In this document: one piece after another, positions 12,593 through 22,905 of the stretch
Position numbering within the stretch: the stretch's first letter is position 1
How the letters are laid out: each line of letters begins with the position of its first letter
Assembly (NCBI GenBank): GCA_033239125.1
Contig: BSWB01000004.1
Location: forward strand, 122,955,235 to 123,019,234
Reading direction: 5' to 3'
Length of the DNA: 64,000 nucleotides
Origin: Fagopyrum homotropicum
Lineage: Eukaryota > Streptophyta > Magnoliopsida > Caryophyllales > Polygonaceae
The notes under the pieces: model-generated
What the model saw: the letters and a program-made list of their open reading frames with translations, nothing else
What the model was told of the DNA's origin: nothing
Databases searched by the model: none
Translations under genes and position numbers: made by a program

Positions 12593-14257
12593 TGTTCGCC
12601 ACTTAGCGTGCGTGCAAATAAGTCTTAAATTTATAAAACTAGAATCAAGCAAGCGAACCCGCAGTGTACGGATCGACGTAGTTAAGCAAGAATTCCAGAG
12701 TATCGAACATAGGGATTTGGGGGGTTAAATCCAGTTAATAATCGTCAATCAAGTAAATGTATGAGCTTTGCAAATATTGGGGAAAACAGCAACCCTAAAG
12801 ATCCAGGTGTCTAATTGTGGCAATCGATTCAAGATATACTAAAGAACTAAGGACAGAGTTAAGAGTTGCAAAGGTATGCTAAGGTAAAGCAATGTACGGT
12901 GAAGTTCCAAGGCTTTATATGACTTATCTAGAAATACTCTCTACAAAGGTTATTGAGGCTTCAGTATAGAAAGGATCTAAAGACAAGAATTAATATCAAA
13001 TACCCAAACTTATAATCCAAGGATCAAGACTAACTAAACCGATTAAGGTTGTGACACTCGAAATCGATGTAGAGGTTGTTGAGGCTTCACTACTAACTAG
13101 AAAAGGCAAGCCAAGACTAAGTTAAAGGTAATCTTTAACTTTGGATTAAAGTAAAAGCAATATTCGTAAACTAGGAAAAATTACGGGTGGATCTTGAGTT
13201 CCACGGCCGTGGAACCTCAAGAACACGCAGTGATTTAGGGTGTCGGCGAAATCTCTCTAACTCTCAGGGTCCAATCTGTTTACGATCGATCTATCATCAT
13301 CTAAGCAACAACTATTAACCCTTCACCTTAGAATTGCTAAAGGGTTTTAGCCAACAATAGTCATTATGATATCCAATTCAAGATTTAGAAATATGAAAGA
13401 TGAAAACCTTCGAAAATCTTCAATAAACTTCAAATCAATCTCAAATCCACAAACAAGGTAATGATGTATATCAGATTCGGAATAACACAAACCAATCACA
13501 AACCTTGATAAGAACGAAGAGCGGGATGTCAATCCGTCTTCTAATCAAACCTAAGGACAAAGCGTAACTTCCAAATCTCCAAGTCTTTGCAAATCTCCGT
13601 TGCAAAATGGCAATCTTCGCATGTCCAACTGGAACCCTAGGCACGTGCAAGTAAGCGTAAGCGAAAGTCTCGACATCTCCCTCCTTCAGTCCTTTTATAG
13701 GGGAAGATAGAATAAGTGTCCAGCCCATGTGCGTAGACAATGTGTCTATATTTTATTCGCCAAAAGATTGCACGAATCACGGTTAAATGGGATTCCACGC
13801 CCGTGGTTTAGAGCGTGGAATTGAATTACGGTGCATCAAAACTTCCACGACCGTACTTTATACCGTGTAACTCTCTGGAATGCTCCACGCTCATGTTGCC
13901 AAGTTCCACGGCCGTGGTTTAGAGCGTGGACTCCATTACGGCCGTAATTTAGAGCGTGGAAGCATAGGTTGCTCGTAATTCCCTTTGTTTTGTGCCATTC
14001 TTCATCCTAGCATCTTCCTTAGCTTCTTTGTGGTGTCCTCAATCCTTAGATGTGCTCAATCCATCTCCATTCTCTCTTAATTCGTTCGGTTTTAGCTCTT
14101 ATTCGCCTACAATCAACACAAAGCTTATGTAGACCTCTATATCGATAATATAGATAAACTAGCTCACAATTGCTTCAATGCTTTATCAATGAACACTAAT
14201 ATGGACAAAATACGTCTAGAAAACGTGCCTAAAATATCACAATATTTCATGCTAACA
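12593..14257 (-). repeat. Element C left (3') LTR
   Basis: A full LTR of 1665 bp running from TGTTCGCC to GCTAACA on the plus strand (TGTTAGC...GGCGAACA on the element strand). A TATA (TATAAAAG) lies near 13692-13699. The palindrome cluster upstream of it is at about 13790-13960. The R/U5 hairpin is at 13178-13238 with a perfect 16-bp centre TTCCACGGCCGTGGAA. Confidence 0.9.
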
Positions 14258-15621
14258 AAATACCCCATACTTGCCACTTGCTTGTCCCCAAGCAAGGTCT
14301 TTCAAAAGCCTTAAAACTCAAGTTAGGATGAAATATGGATGCACTCTCAAAAACAAAACGTCTTTTAGATGAATGTGCTTCCAAGTCAATAGATCATTCT
14401 CAAATCTTGCTTCATTCGTTTCTAAGACTGTCATATACATAATCAAAGAGTAAAGAGTAAAGAAATCTCATGAATTGATCAAACTTCCATGTAAACATCA
14501 TAACCTTCAAACATTATCAAAATCAATCATAAGAAACTTCAATTTAGATCACCAAGTCATATATCATTCTCTTGATCTTAAGGACTTTTAAACAAGGTCT
14601 AGAATGCGGAAAGGGAAGGAAAACTTTAAGGAATGTGGTGCATGAATCCGGGAAAGTGGATAACTAACTCTTTTCTTTTTCTCTTGCGAATTTTTGCAAA
14701 ACTTTCAACTTAGAGCTTTGCTCTCTTCTTTTCAATTCATTTTTTGACTTTACTTTTGGAGTTATGGACAGAGGTGCACAAAAACCGAAGCCTAGGAGAT
14801 TGGCGGTTCTCAAATTTTGCGAGATGCCTCAAACCCTTGATGCACATACCATAATCCGCTAGGAATATCGCTCAATCCGACTTTGGCAAGACACAAACAT
14901 CCGGCTATGTGAATGGTGCCGAGTTACTCCTCGTCATGATTGACTTCCCCAAACCTATAAGTTGTTTCTATTCTTTGAATGCAAAATTTTGCTTTCATGG
15001 CCCTCCCACATCAAACATGCCAAATATCAACTCCTCCAAATTCCCGGATAGGTAAAGGAGGCCATTATTTCATTGAGGGGCTAAATGATCAAAGAAAGAA
15101 GAAAGAAAATCGAATTGCCTTAATCATTTCAACAAGAAGTATAAGAACTCATCATGTGATTTCAACCTTGATTTCTCAATATGATTTAGGTAACATTCTT
15201 CACATTCTGAAACTTGTAAAAGATGAATAATTAACTCATTCAATTTCTTTTCAATTCACTATTTGTTTAAGCATGCGATTGTCATCAAAACTCAACTCAC
15301 AAGAAGTGATTATCATAGAAGTCATCTCTATCCTTAGAAGCATAAAATTTTCAAAATTTTTCGATTTTTTATGGGTTTTTCAAAAGCTTTTCATGCAATG
15401 CGAAAATGAAACGTGTAACAATGGAATGAAACATGCAAGGTGTTCTCAATAAAAGCAAGCAAAGTGAGTACAGTTATTACAAACAAATAGTCACACCCCA
15501 CCCCATACTTGAGACAAACATTGTCCCTAATGTTCAAAAAGAAAAATAAAGAAAAGGAAGAAAGAAAAAGAACTCACAAGATGGTGGTGGAATGGCTAAA
15601 GCAGTAGATCGTCCAAGGTCA
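14258..15621 (-). other. Element C 3' noncoding region
   Basis: Homologous to 1576-2918 (A) and 28018-29365 (B), with no gene. The conserved GAGTAACTC...CACCATTCACATAGCCGG block is at about 14905-14945. The polypurine tract next to the LTR reads AAGTATGGGGTATTT on the minus strand. Confidence 0.75.
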
Positions 15622-17157
15622 TCACTGAGGTGCCGGTGGTGGTGGAAACGGGAAGAAACCGGGATCAAAGTTCTGCCCAAACTGCTGGCGGTAAATATCT
15701 CTCATCATGCGGTCATGATCGTCGGCTCGTGCATCCCTAGCATCTGCACGAATCTCCAAGGCTCCGACCCTACTAGAAAGATCGGTGGCGCACTCCGGCA
15801 GCTACTCATACCATCCGGGCGGCTGGCTATACCATACCGGTGCGTCTGACGGTGCTGGTGTAGGTGGTGGTTGGGCATGCCAAGGTGGTGGAGCTCCTAT
15901 CCACTCCGGCTGAGTGCTATACCATGAAGGAGGATCTGCCATCCATGTAGGTTTCTCGCTCACACTAGCACGGCGAGAGGAGGAACCAAAAGCTCTAGCG
16001 GGGCGGGGAGAGTGTCTAGGAAGGTCAGGAACTGCGTCCGGCTGATCCGGAAAGGTATCAAAATCATGCTCATCTCCTCCTCCCTCAAACTCATCATCCC
16101 CTCTCATCTCCTCCTCATCTACAACCGGTGGTGGTGGAACGTAGGGAGGGACTACTAGTTTGTTCGCATGCATGGCAGCGAACGTCTCCTTTCAGTTATG
16201 GCGTCCGGCCATAATGGAATACTCTGGGATCCATGCTACTCCTCTACCTCCTCTGTCCTCCCAAGGCATGGCAGCTGTAGGTGGACCTCTATGTCTAGGA
16301 AAGATAATGCCTCTCCTCATGAGGCTCTAAAGTCCTAGAGGTCTAGCAGCTATCCTAGTGCATGCAAAAAAATTGATCCCCAACTGCCTAGCAATGTAGG
16401 TAACCATCCCACCATATCCAATGTTGCCAGCCCTCTTGTTCTTTAGCTTACTCATAGTAGAAGCTAAGAGCGTGGCACAATCAGCCTACCTGCCGTGCAA
16501 CATGCAATACAACAAAAACAACTCGTCTGTCTTGATCGTCTGAGGTGTCTCCGTCCTAGGAAAGAGACACTCAGAAAGCACCCGGTGAGCAATCTTCAAG
16601 GCTAAGTGATAAATCAACTTAGCCTTGGTATCAGCTGGTTGCCAGCGGTCCTCGCTGGCGTATACCATAGCTATATCTTCCCAAAAATCCTTGGCGTATA
16701 CGCCACTAGGGAAGCGACCATTGAAGGTCTCATGGAACCCAAAGAAGGCTCCAAACTCAGCAATCGAGAACTCATAGTTCTCCTCCATCAACCTGAATGA
16801 TACAGTACGGTCTACATGACTATGCTCGAAGGAGGTCACAAACTCCCTAGTGATCTCCTCATATGCATCTTCCCGAATAGCGGAGAAGATGATCAACCCA
16901 CCCCTATCCAATAACCAAGTGATGTCATTAACCACATTTAGTGGCTCTAGCTCCTCAATCAACAAATACCTAGGTCCTATGACCGCTCTCTTATGGATCC
17001 TCTCTAAAGCGTCAAGGTAATCCTTGTGGATAGTAGGGATTCTAGGATGTGGGGGTGATGGTGGTAGTGTTGGCTCTCTAGGGGGTGCTTGAGAGGAGGA
17101 GGAAGCATTGCCTTTCCTCTTCTTTGTTCTATTGGACATTCTCCTAACGAGATCCAT
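15622..17157 (-). pseudogene. Element C ORF1, ATHILA ORF-1-like protein with stops
   Basis: The ATG at 17157 begins MDLVRRMSNRTKKRKG, a basic, nuclear-localisation-like N-terminus. A Ser/Pro-rich stretch and the conserved core (AVIGPRYLLIEELEPLNVV, GFHETFNGRFPSGVYAKDFW, DRWQPADTKAKLIYH) follow. Stops occur at about 16484 (after MLHGR), near 16191 (a Trp codon turned TGA) and near 15800. The C-terminal tail is rich in Trp, Tyr and Pro (PPSWYSTQPEW), and the protein would end in a proline run at 15622. It is about as long as B ORF1 (around 510 codons). Molecular function unknown. Confidence 0.87.
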
Positions 17158-17168
17158 GTTTCTGTTCT

Positions 17169-17223
17169 AAACCACGGTCTCTTCTTCAGTTTCCACGGCC
17201 GTGGAAAGTCCAAAGACCGTGAT
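17169..17223 (-). promoter_or_regulatory. Palindromic hairpin 12 nt before ORF1 start (element C)
   Basis: Arms ACCACGGTCT and AGACCGTGATT flank TTTCCACGGCCGTGGAAA, a perfect 18-bp palindrome. Spacing to the ATG is the same as in A and B. Confidence 0.6.
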
Positions 17224-17588
17224 TCGGTTCGCAAATTCGCAAAACTCAGCAGATTTTCACCAAATTCAACAGCAAGCAGCCCTAGACTAATTCCAATCCA
17301 ATTTCAATCAGTTCTCCTAATATTTCTTGCAAATATTGAGCCAAATCGACAAAGTAAGAGAAGAGGTGAAAAACCTAGGTTTTCAGATTTTAAAATCCGA
17401 ATTCTGCCTTCTCCGATGATTTGCCGCTCGAATCGTTGCTTGGATCTTGTTGGTGATTGGATTTGATTCAGTTTTGGCTAAAGAATCGTTCGAAACGATT
17501 AACGAACGAGAATTTGGGAGAGGGGGAAGATTTCGGCGAAATAGGGGCGTGGAATTGGGGGTTTTGTGTGTTTTGTGAAGAAACGTGA

Positions 17589-17865
17589 TTTTTATAGTGG
17601 CCGTAAATTTTTTCAAAAATTACGGTCACTCGGGGGTTTCCACGGCCGTGGAATTGTACGGAACCGTGGTTTTGGTGATTTTTTTCAGGCTTTTGCAAAT
17701 TACGGTCACTGTAGCTGTCACGGCCGTGGTTTTGGCCGTGGAACTCTCTGTAATGTGCCAAAGTCCAAGTTTCGTCAATTTTCTTCAAAACTTTCCTTCT
17801 CCCTTTTTCTTCCACTGATCCTACATCCAAAAACACAAACATACCGGAAGTTATCGAAGGCAAAA
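17589..17865 (-). promoter_or_regulatory. Putative internal promoter of element C ORF1
   Basis: A minus-strand TATAAAAA at 17589-17596 lies about 435 nt before the ORF1 ATG. Palindromes occur at about 17638-17655 and 17716-17745, with half sites between them, on its upstream side. Element B inserted just upstream at 17865. Confidence 0.45.
17861..17865 (+). repeat. Target site duplication of element B, left copy
   Basis: CAAAA here and at 31153-31157 flank the TG...CA ends of element B. The 5-bp length is usual for Ty3/gypsy integration. Confidence 0.92.
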
Positions 17866-18412
17866 TGTTAGCATGAAATATTGTGATATTTTAGGCACGT
17901 TTTCTAAATGTATTTGATTCATATTGATAGTCTTTGATTGAAATTTGTGCATATGTGAGCTAGTATTACCTATATTGTCGATATGGATATCTACACTAGT
18001 TCTATGTTGATTATAGGTGATTTGGAGCTATTTCCGAACGGAATCGAGCAAAGGAGAGTTGAGTTGATATGTCCATGGATTGAGGACATTCTTTGGAAGC
18101 AAATTGGAGTTTTAGCTTGAGGAATGCACGAGTTTAGGGAAAAATCACGTTCTTGCCCTAAACCACGCTCTAAATTACGACCGTATCACGTTCCACGATC
18201 AATTCCACGACCGTGGATTTAGAGTCAGAAATTCATGTTCATTCCAGAGGATTACACGGCCGTGGAACATATGGTGCAAACCGTATTTGTTTCCACGCTC
18301 TAAATTACGGTCGTGGAACACTTCCACGACCGTGATCTTGGTAAATCTTTTCGCTACACTTTGAAGCCACGATCTTTTAAAGATTGGGCCGGGCCGACAT
18401 TCTACCCTGCAC

Positions 18413-18420
18413 TATAAAAA
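18413..18420 (+). promoter_or_regulatory. TATA box of element B 5' LTR
   Basis: TATAAAAA lies after the palindrome cluster and about 40 bp before the CGCTTA array. It would drive the genomic, gag-pol RNA. The 3' LTR has the same box at 29905-29912. Confidence 0.7.
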
Positions 18421-18449
18421 GAAGGACGGAGCAAGAATCCGAGGGAGGC

Positions 18450-18545
18450 TCGCTTAGACTGGCTTACTCTCGCTTACCCTCGCTTACGCTTATTCATTCA
18501 TCATCGCTTAGGACCGCTTAGACACGCTTACACTTCGCTTAGCTT
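18450..18545 (+). repeat. CGCTTA hexamer array in LTR leader
   Basis: Eight exact CGCTTA copies plus one GGCTTA, irregularly spaced, directly downstream of the TATA box. The 3' LTR copy (about 29940-30035) has nine exact copies. Shorter arrays are at the same place in the A and C LTRs. Confidence 0.7.
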
Positions 18546-19015
18546 GCTTGGAATCATTGACATCTCTTTGGGAGATCGAAGTTCGTGTTTGGCAATTCCT
18601 CTAATCTCGCACTTTTGGTGGAGATTGCTGTTGAGATCTCCGGATTGGCGGAAGATCGAAGTTCTTGGAAGATTTTGCAAGAAGATCTCTCTTCTTGTTT
18701 AGGTTTGATTTGGAAAACGGATTGACATCCCGTTTTCTCTTCTTTCCTAAGGCGGTGATTGTTTGTTTTACTTTGAATCTTTTGACATTGCTTGTTCTCT
18801 TTGTGACTTTGAGATTGAATTGAAGATTATTGAAAATTCTTGAAAGTTTTCATCCTTTTATCTTTTAATTCTTGAATTGATATCAACATGACTGTTATTG
18901 GCTAAAAACCCTTAACAATTCTAAGGTGAAGGGTTGATAGTTGTGGCTTAGATGATGATAGATCGATCGCAAACAGATTAGACCCTGAGAGTTAGAGAGA
19001 CTCGCCGACAAACCT

Positions 19016-19073
19016 AAATTACGGTCTGTTCTTGAGTCCATGGCCGTGGAACCTCAAGAACTAACCGTGATTT
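19016..19073 (+). promoter_or_regulatory. Long palindromic hairpin in the transcribed LTR
   Basis: Outer arms AAATTACGGT and ACCGTGATTT, then GTTCTTGAG and CTCAAGAAC (perfect 9 bp), surround a TCCATGGCCGTGGA centre (CCACGGCCGTGG in the 3' LTR, 30508-30565). It lies in the presumed RNA leader. The same layout recurs before ORF1. Confidence 0.65.
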
Positions 19074-19666
19074 CCCTTAAGTCTACGAACCTGCTTTTAC
19101 TTTAATCTAAAGTTAAAGATTTGCTTTAGCTTAGTTTAGACTTGTCTTTTCTAGGTGGTAGTGAAGCCTCAACAACCTCTACCTCGATTGTGAGTGTCAC
19201 AACCTCAATCGGTTAAGTTAGTCTTGATCCTTGGGTTATAAGTTTGGGTATTTGACACTAATTTTCGTCTCTAGAATCCTTCTATATTGAGCCTCAACAA
19301 CCTGTATAGAGAGTGCCTTGTAGGTGAGTTATATAAGGTTTTTGGAACTTCACCGTACGATTACCTTACATTAGTATACCTTTGCATATCTCAACTCTGT
19401 CTTTACATCATTAAGTATATCTTGAATCGATTGCCACAGCTGGATATCTGGATCTTTAGGATTGTTGTTTTCCCAATAATTCGAAAAGCTCTTACATTTA
19501 CTCGCTTGATAACCTACAACTGGATTTAACCCCCCAAATCCCTGTGTTCGATACTCTGGAATTCTTGCTTAACTATATCGATCCGTACACTGCGGGTTCG
19601 CTTCTTGATTCTAGTTTTATAAATTTAAAACTTATTTGCACACACCTCTAGGGGCGAACAAGTTTT

Positions 19667-19683
19667 TGGCGCCGTTGCCGGGG
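19667..19683 (+). other. Element B primer binding site (tRNA-Asp)
   Basis: TGGCGCCGTTGCCGGGG begins six bases after the LTR end. It is complementary to the 3' end of plant tRNA-Asp (from known tRNA sequence), the usual primer for Athila elements. Confidence 0.92.
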
Positions 19684-19762
19684 AATTTGGTTTAGGCCGA
19701 ATCCGGTAGCCGGTTGTTAAGCTTGGGAGCTTGCTCTCGTTATTTGATATCTCTTTGAGTGC

Positions 19763-21873
19763 ATGCGCAGGTCTAGGAACACCGAAGATCTCTTTCCTCT
19801 TGATCAAGAGCTAGAGAAAACCTTGAGGCAAAAGCGCAAGGAAAAGAAGATGGCTGAAGAACACGAACGTGATCTTCAAACGGAGTTGGCGGAGAAGGAA
19901 GCTCAACTCCGATGGAATGAGACTCTCCGCCAGGATGAGATGGATCGCCATCAATCTCAAGTTAACAGTCTACAAGACATGATCTTCCAAATGAGGATAG
20001 AGATGAGCGACCTTAAGAATAAGGGAAGCAAGAAATCCTCAAGAAGGAGATCAAGGTCTAGAAGAAAAAGCCACTCATCCGCTGATGATAGTGACTCTTC
20101 CATGCCACCGTTAGAAGAGATTGATCCCACGATCAATATGAATCCTTTCCATCCACAAGGAGCTGCTAATCGCCGCATTCTACCTAGGAATGTGAGAGTC
20201 GAACGTGTGGATAATGAGCCAAGAACTCTTGGCCAGCGGATGGATCTAACACAACAACCACGCCGCTTGGGTGTGAAATTTGATGCTGAAGATGTGCAAG
20301 GGTTTAGCTTTAACCCTCAAGTTATCACTCTTGTTCGCCAAAGCCAATTTGGCGGTACAAGCGCTGAATCTCCACACCAACACTTGCAAAACTTTGAGTG
20401 TATGATGGAGACGATGAGACCGAAGAACGCTACTACCAACAGCTATAAGCTCAAACCTTTCTTTTTCTCTTTGAAAGGGAAAGCGTTGTCATGGTATCAA
20501 GCTCTTCCCAATGGGAAACTAGACACGTGGGAAGACCTTTCCGCGGAGTTTCTCACCAAATTCTTTCCGCCCTCCAAAACGGCGGAACTTCGAGGTAAGA
20601 TTAATGCTTTTTCAATGAGACCTAACGAAAGCTTGTTTCAATCTTGGGAAAGGTTTCAGGACTTGCTCTTGGATTGCCCTCATCATGGCATATCCAAACT
20701 TGCCTTGCTGGAGATCTACTACAAGGGGCTGGATGCGGGAACGCAATTCAACCTCCAATCCCTCTCATGCGGAACGTTCATGGACATGAGAGAAGATGAC
20801 GCTTGGGACTTCATTGAGAAGCAAGCAAGAGTCATAGAGAAGTATTCCCACCGGAAAGCGGAGGGAAATTGCATGGAGCAAGGAGCGAAGCTCACACATG
20901 AAGCTCAAAATCAAATTTTCTCCCTCAACAATGAGATCAAAGAGTTGAAGGAGACTATCAAGACCAACTTCCCAAAGCAACAAGAGAAGGATGTTGGCTA
21001 TTTGGGCAACAACAATGGCGGTGACAACACCAACCGCAACAACAATAACCGGAATAACAATTGGAATGGAAACAACAACAACCGGAACAACAACAATTGG
21101 AACAACAATCGGGGTTCAAACAACAACAATTGGCGCTCCAATCAACAAAATTCCGGTAACTCCTATCCTTCCAATTCTAATTCGCTAACTCTACCTTCCT
21201 CTTCCTCTACTCCTTTGAAAAGCCAGGGCAATCATCTAATGGAGGAAACAATACGGGAAAGGAGAAGTCCGATCCCATGTTGGAGACAATCTTGGGAAAG
21301 CTTCAAGGGTTGGAGAACCGCCTCATCAAGGTTGACGATCAAGTCTCTAAGGTTGACAAAGCTCAAAAAGTTTTGGAAAACCAATTGTTCAACCACGCGG
21401 AGGAAGTCCCTAGAAATCAAGGGAAACTTCCAGGAAAGACGGAGGACAACCCTAAGGGAAGGGTAATGGCGATTACAACTAGGAGCGGAGTGACTACCAC
21501 CGATCCGCAGCCTACGTTCGTTGAAGTCCCCGTAGAGAAGGACAAAGGAAAGGGGAAGGAGAAGGAAGATGTCTATGTTCCTCCTCCAGCTTACAAACCT
21601 CCCCTACCGTTCCCTCAATCTAGAGCGCGAGCACGCCTAGACAAACAATTCGGTAAGTTCATAGAACTCATGAGCAAGCTGCATATTAATATACCCTTCA
21701 TTGATGCTATTGTAGGTATGCCGGCTTATGGCAAGTTCTTGAAGGAGCTTCTCTCTAACAAGAGGAAGCTAGAAGATTTCGGAGAGGTCAAGATGAGTTC
21801 GGATTCTTCAAATCTCATCAAGACTATGAAGGAGAAAATGCCCCCAAAGTTGAAGGATCCGGGATCATTTTGA
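19763..21873 (+). pseudogene. Element B gag, with one frameshift
   Basis: The capsid and nucleocapsid precursor. It starts MRRSRNTEDLFPLDQELEKT, followed by a charged coiled coil (about residues 10-90) and a basic Ser/Arg stretch near 95-115. The capsid-like region spans about 185-370 (QFGGTSAESPHQHLQNFE, SWYQALPNGKLDTWEDLS, FPPSKTAELRGKINAFSM). An Asn-rich tract covers about 410-465. No CCHC knuckle is visible. The frame shifts by an apparent one-base loss near 21229 and continues from about 21230 to a TGA at 21871-21873. In F the equivalent codon is TGT. Only this deletion and this TGA separate gag from protease, so one gag-pol frame seems ancestral. Confidence 0.93.
20991..21150 (+). repeat. 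Asn-codon repeat tract in gag
   Basis: Low-complexity AAC/AAT repeats with CGG/TGG interruptions encode Asn-Arg-Trp-rich sequence. A has the same tract at about 9790-9940, and F has a shorter one at about 53590-53660. It sits where other gypsy Gag proteins carry a zinc knuckle. Confidence 0.75.
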
Positions 21874-21885
21874 ATTCCCATTGGA

Positions 21886-22887
21886 GTGGGAGATGTCACA
21901 TACGACGCTTTATGTGACTTGGGAGCAAGTGTGAGCATCATACCACTTGCATTATGTAGGAAGATCGGTTTAGGCGATCCTAAACCGGTCAAGATGACGT
22001 TATACATGGCGGATCGATCCATCACTCGCCCCGTCGGTATTGTAGAAGACGTCCCGGTAAGGCTAGGTAAATTCTTTGTCCCCATTGATTTTGTCGTGCT
22101 TGACATTCCTGCAGATAGTCCGGTCCCGATCATACTCGGAAGACCGTTTCTTGCAACTTCCGGCTGCATGGTCGATTGCAAGAATGGAAGACTCGCTTTT
22201 GATATTGGAGAAGAGAAAGTAGAGTTCGTTCTCTCCACTCTAGTAAAGGAGCCAATCTTTGACGAGGATATTTACGATATCCAAGATGAAGAAGGTTTGT
22301 CTAGGGAGGAGGTAAGTGTGATTCTCTTTAACGATCCTTTACAAAAGGTTATCACTATGAGTCTAACCAATGTAGGGGAAGAAGAAGAGTGCAAAGAGGA
22401 AATTGAAGCCTTGGAAGCACAAGAAGAGATGTATGAGCTAGAGTTTGAGAAACTCCACGATGAGGCTGAGAATGTAAGAATCCACGGTCATACCCTGTAT
22501 TCCACGACCGTAGATTTCACAACCAAAATCGACCTCCATTCTAGGGGATTACACGGCCGTGGAACACATGGAGAGGCCGTAATTCTGACCGTGGAAGAGG
22601 GTGATCGGCTTACTTCTTCAACTTCTTTTGATTCTTCTCCAAACCACTCAACAACCTTAGAAACCTCTAAGGAAACGTCGGATGCCCCTCAAGGACCATT
22701 GGAAGCTCCGAAAGTGATGGAACTCAAACCACTTCCTACTCATCTAAGGTACGCTTTTCTTGGATCTAATTCTACCTTTCCGGTCATTGTTAGCTCCGAA
22801 CTAAGCATAGATGAACATGAACAGCTCATGATAGTCCTTAGGAAACATAGAAAAGCCATAGGCTACACTATCGAGGACTTAGTATGA
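21886..22887 (+). CDS. Element B protease and protease-RT spacer
   Basis: A retropepsin-like aspartic protease with active-site region CDLGASVSIIP (about residues 11-21), MADRSITRPVG, and the C-terminal ILGRPFLATSG. An acidic spacer of about 100 codons follows, including a segment translated from palindromic CACGGCCGTGG DNA (22478-22605). The frame ends at TGA (22885-22887), where A and F have GGA (Gly of VGIKPSL). RT would otherwise follow in the same frame. Protease motifs are intact. As part of a polyprotein the segment has no start codon of its own; the boundaries given are those of the open frame. Confidence 0.88.
   Translation: MGDVTYDALCDLGASVSIIPLALCRKIGLGDPKPVKMTLYMADRSITRPVGIVEDVPVRLGKFFVPIDFVVLDIPADSPVPIILGRPFLATSGCMVDCKNGRLAFDIGEEKVEFVLSTLVKEPIFDEDIYDIQDEEGLSREEVSVILFNDPLQKVITMSLTNVGEEEECKEEIEALEAQEEMYELEFEKLHDEAENVRIHGHTLYSTTVDFTTKIDLHSRGLHGRGTHGEAVILTVEEGDRLTSSTSFDSSPNHSTTLETSKETSDAPQGPLEAPKVMELKPLPTHLRYAFLGSNSTFPVIVSSELSIDEHEQLMIVLRKHRKAIGYTIEDLV
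22478..22605 (+). promoter_or_regulatory. Palindrome cluster inside the coding spacer
   Basis: Several half sites and one ACACGGCCGTGGAAC palindrome (about 22550-22565) lie within the open protease-RT frame. A (8325-8526) and F (about 55000-55130) have comparable clusters in the same place, so the location is conserved. Confidence 0.5.
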
Positions 22888-22905
22888 ATTAAACCCTCCC
22901 TATGT

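Larger units (their letters stand above)
17866..19660 (+). repeat. Element B 5' LTR
   Basis: A 1795-bp LTR from TGTTAGCATG to GGGGCGAACA; the ends form the inverted repeat TGTT/AACA. Its parts are a palindrome cluster at about 18150-18345, TATA at 18413, a CGCTTA hexamer array at 18450-18545, a hairpin at 19016-19073 and the U5 motif CGTACACTGCGGGTTCGCT near 19584. The matching 3' LTR is at 29366-31152. Confidence 0.95.

Noticed and set aside
18150..18345. Palindrome cluster as a CRISPR array
   Set aside because: Spacing is irregular, there are no uniform repeats and spacers, and the context is a plant LTR.
19667..19683. tRNA-Asp gene
   Set aside because: Only the 3'-end complement is present; it is the primer binding site, not a tRNA gene.
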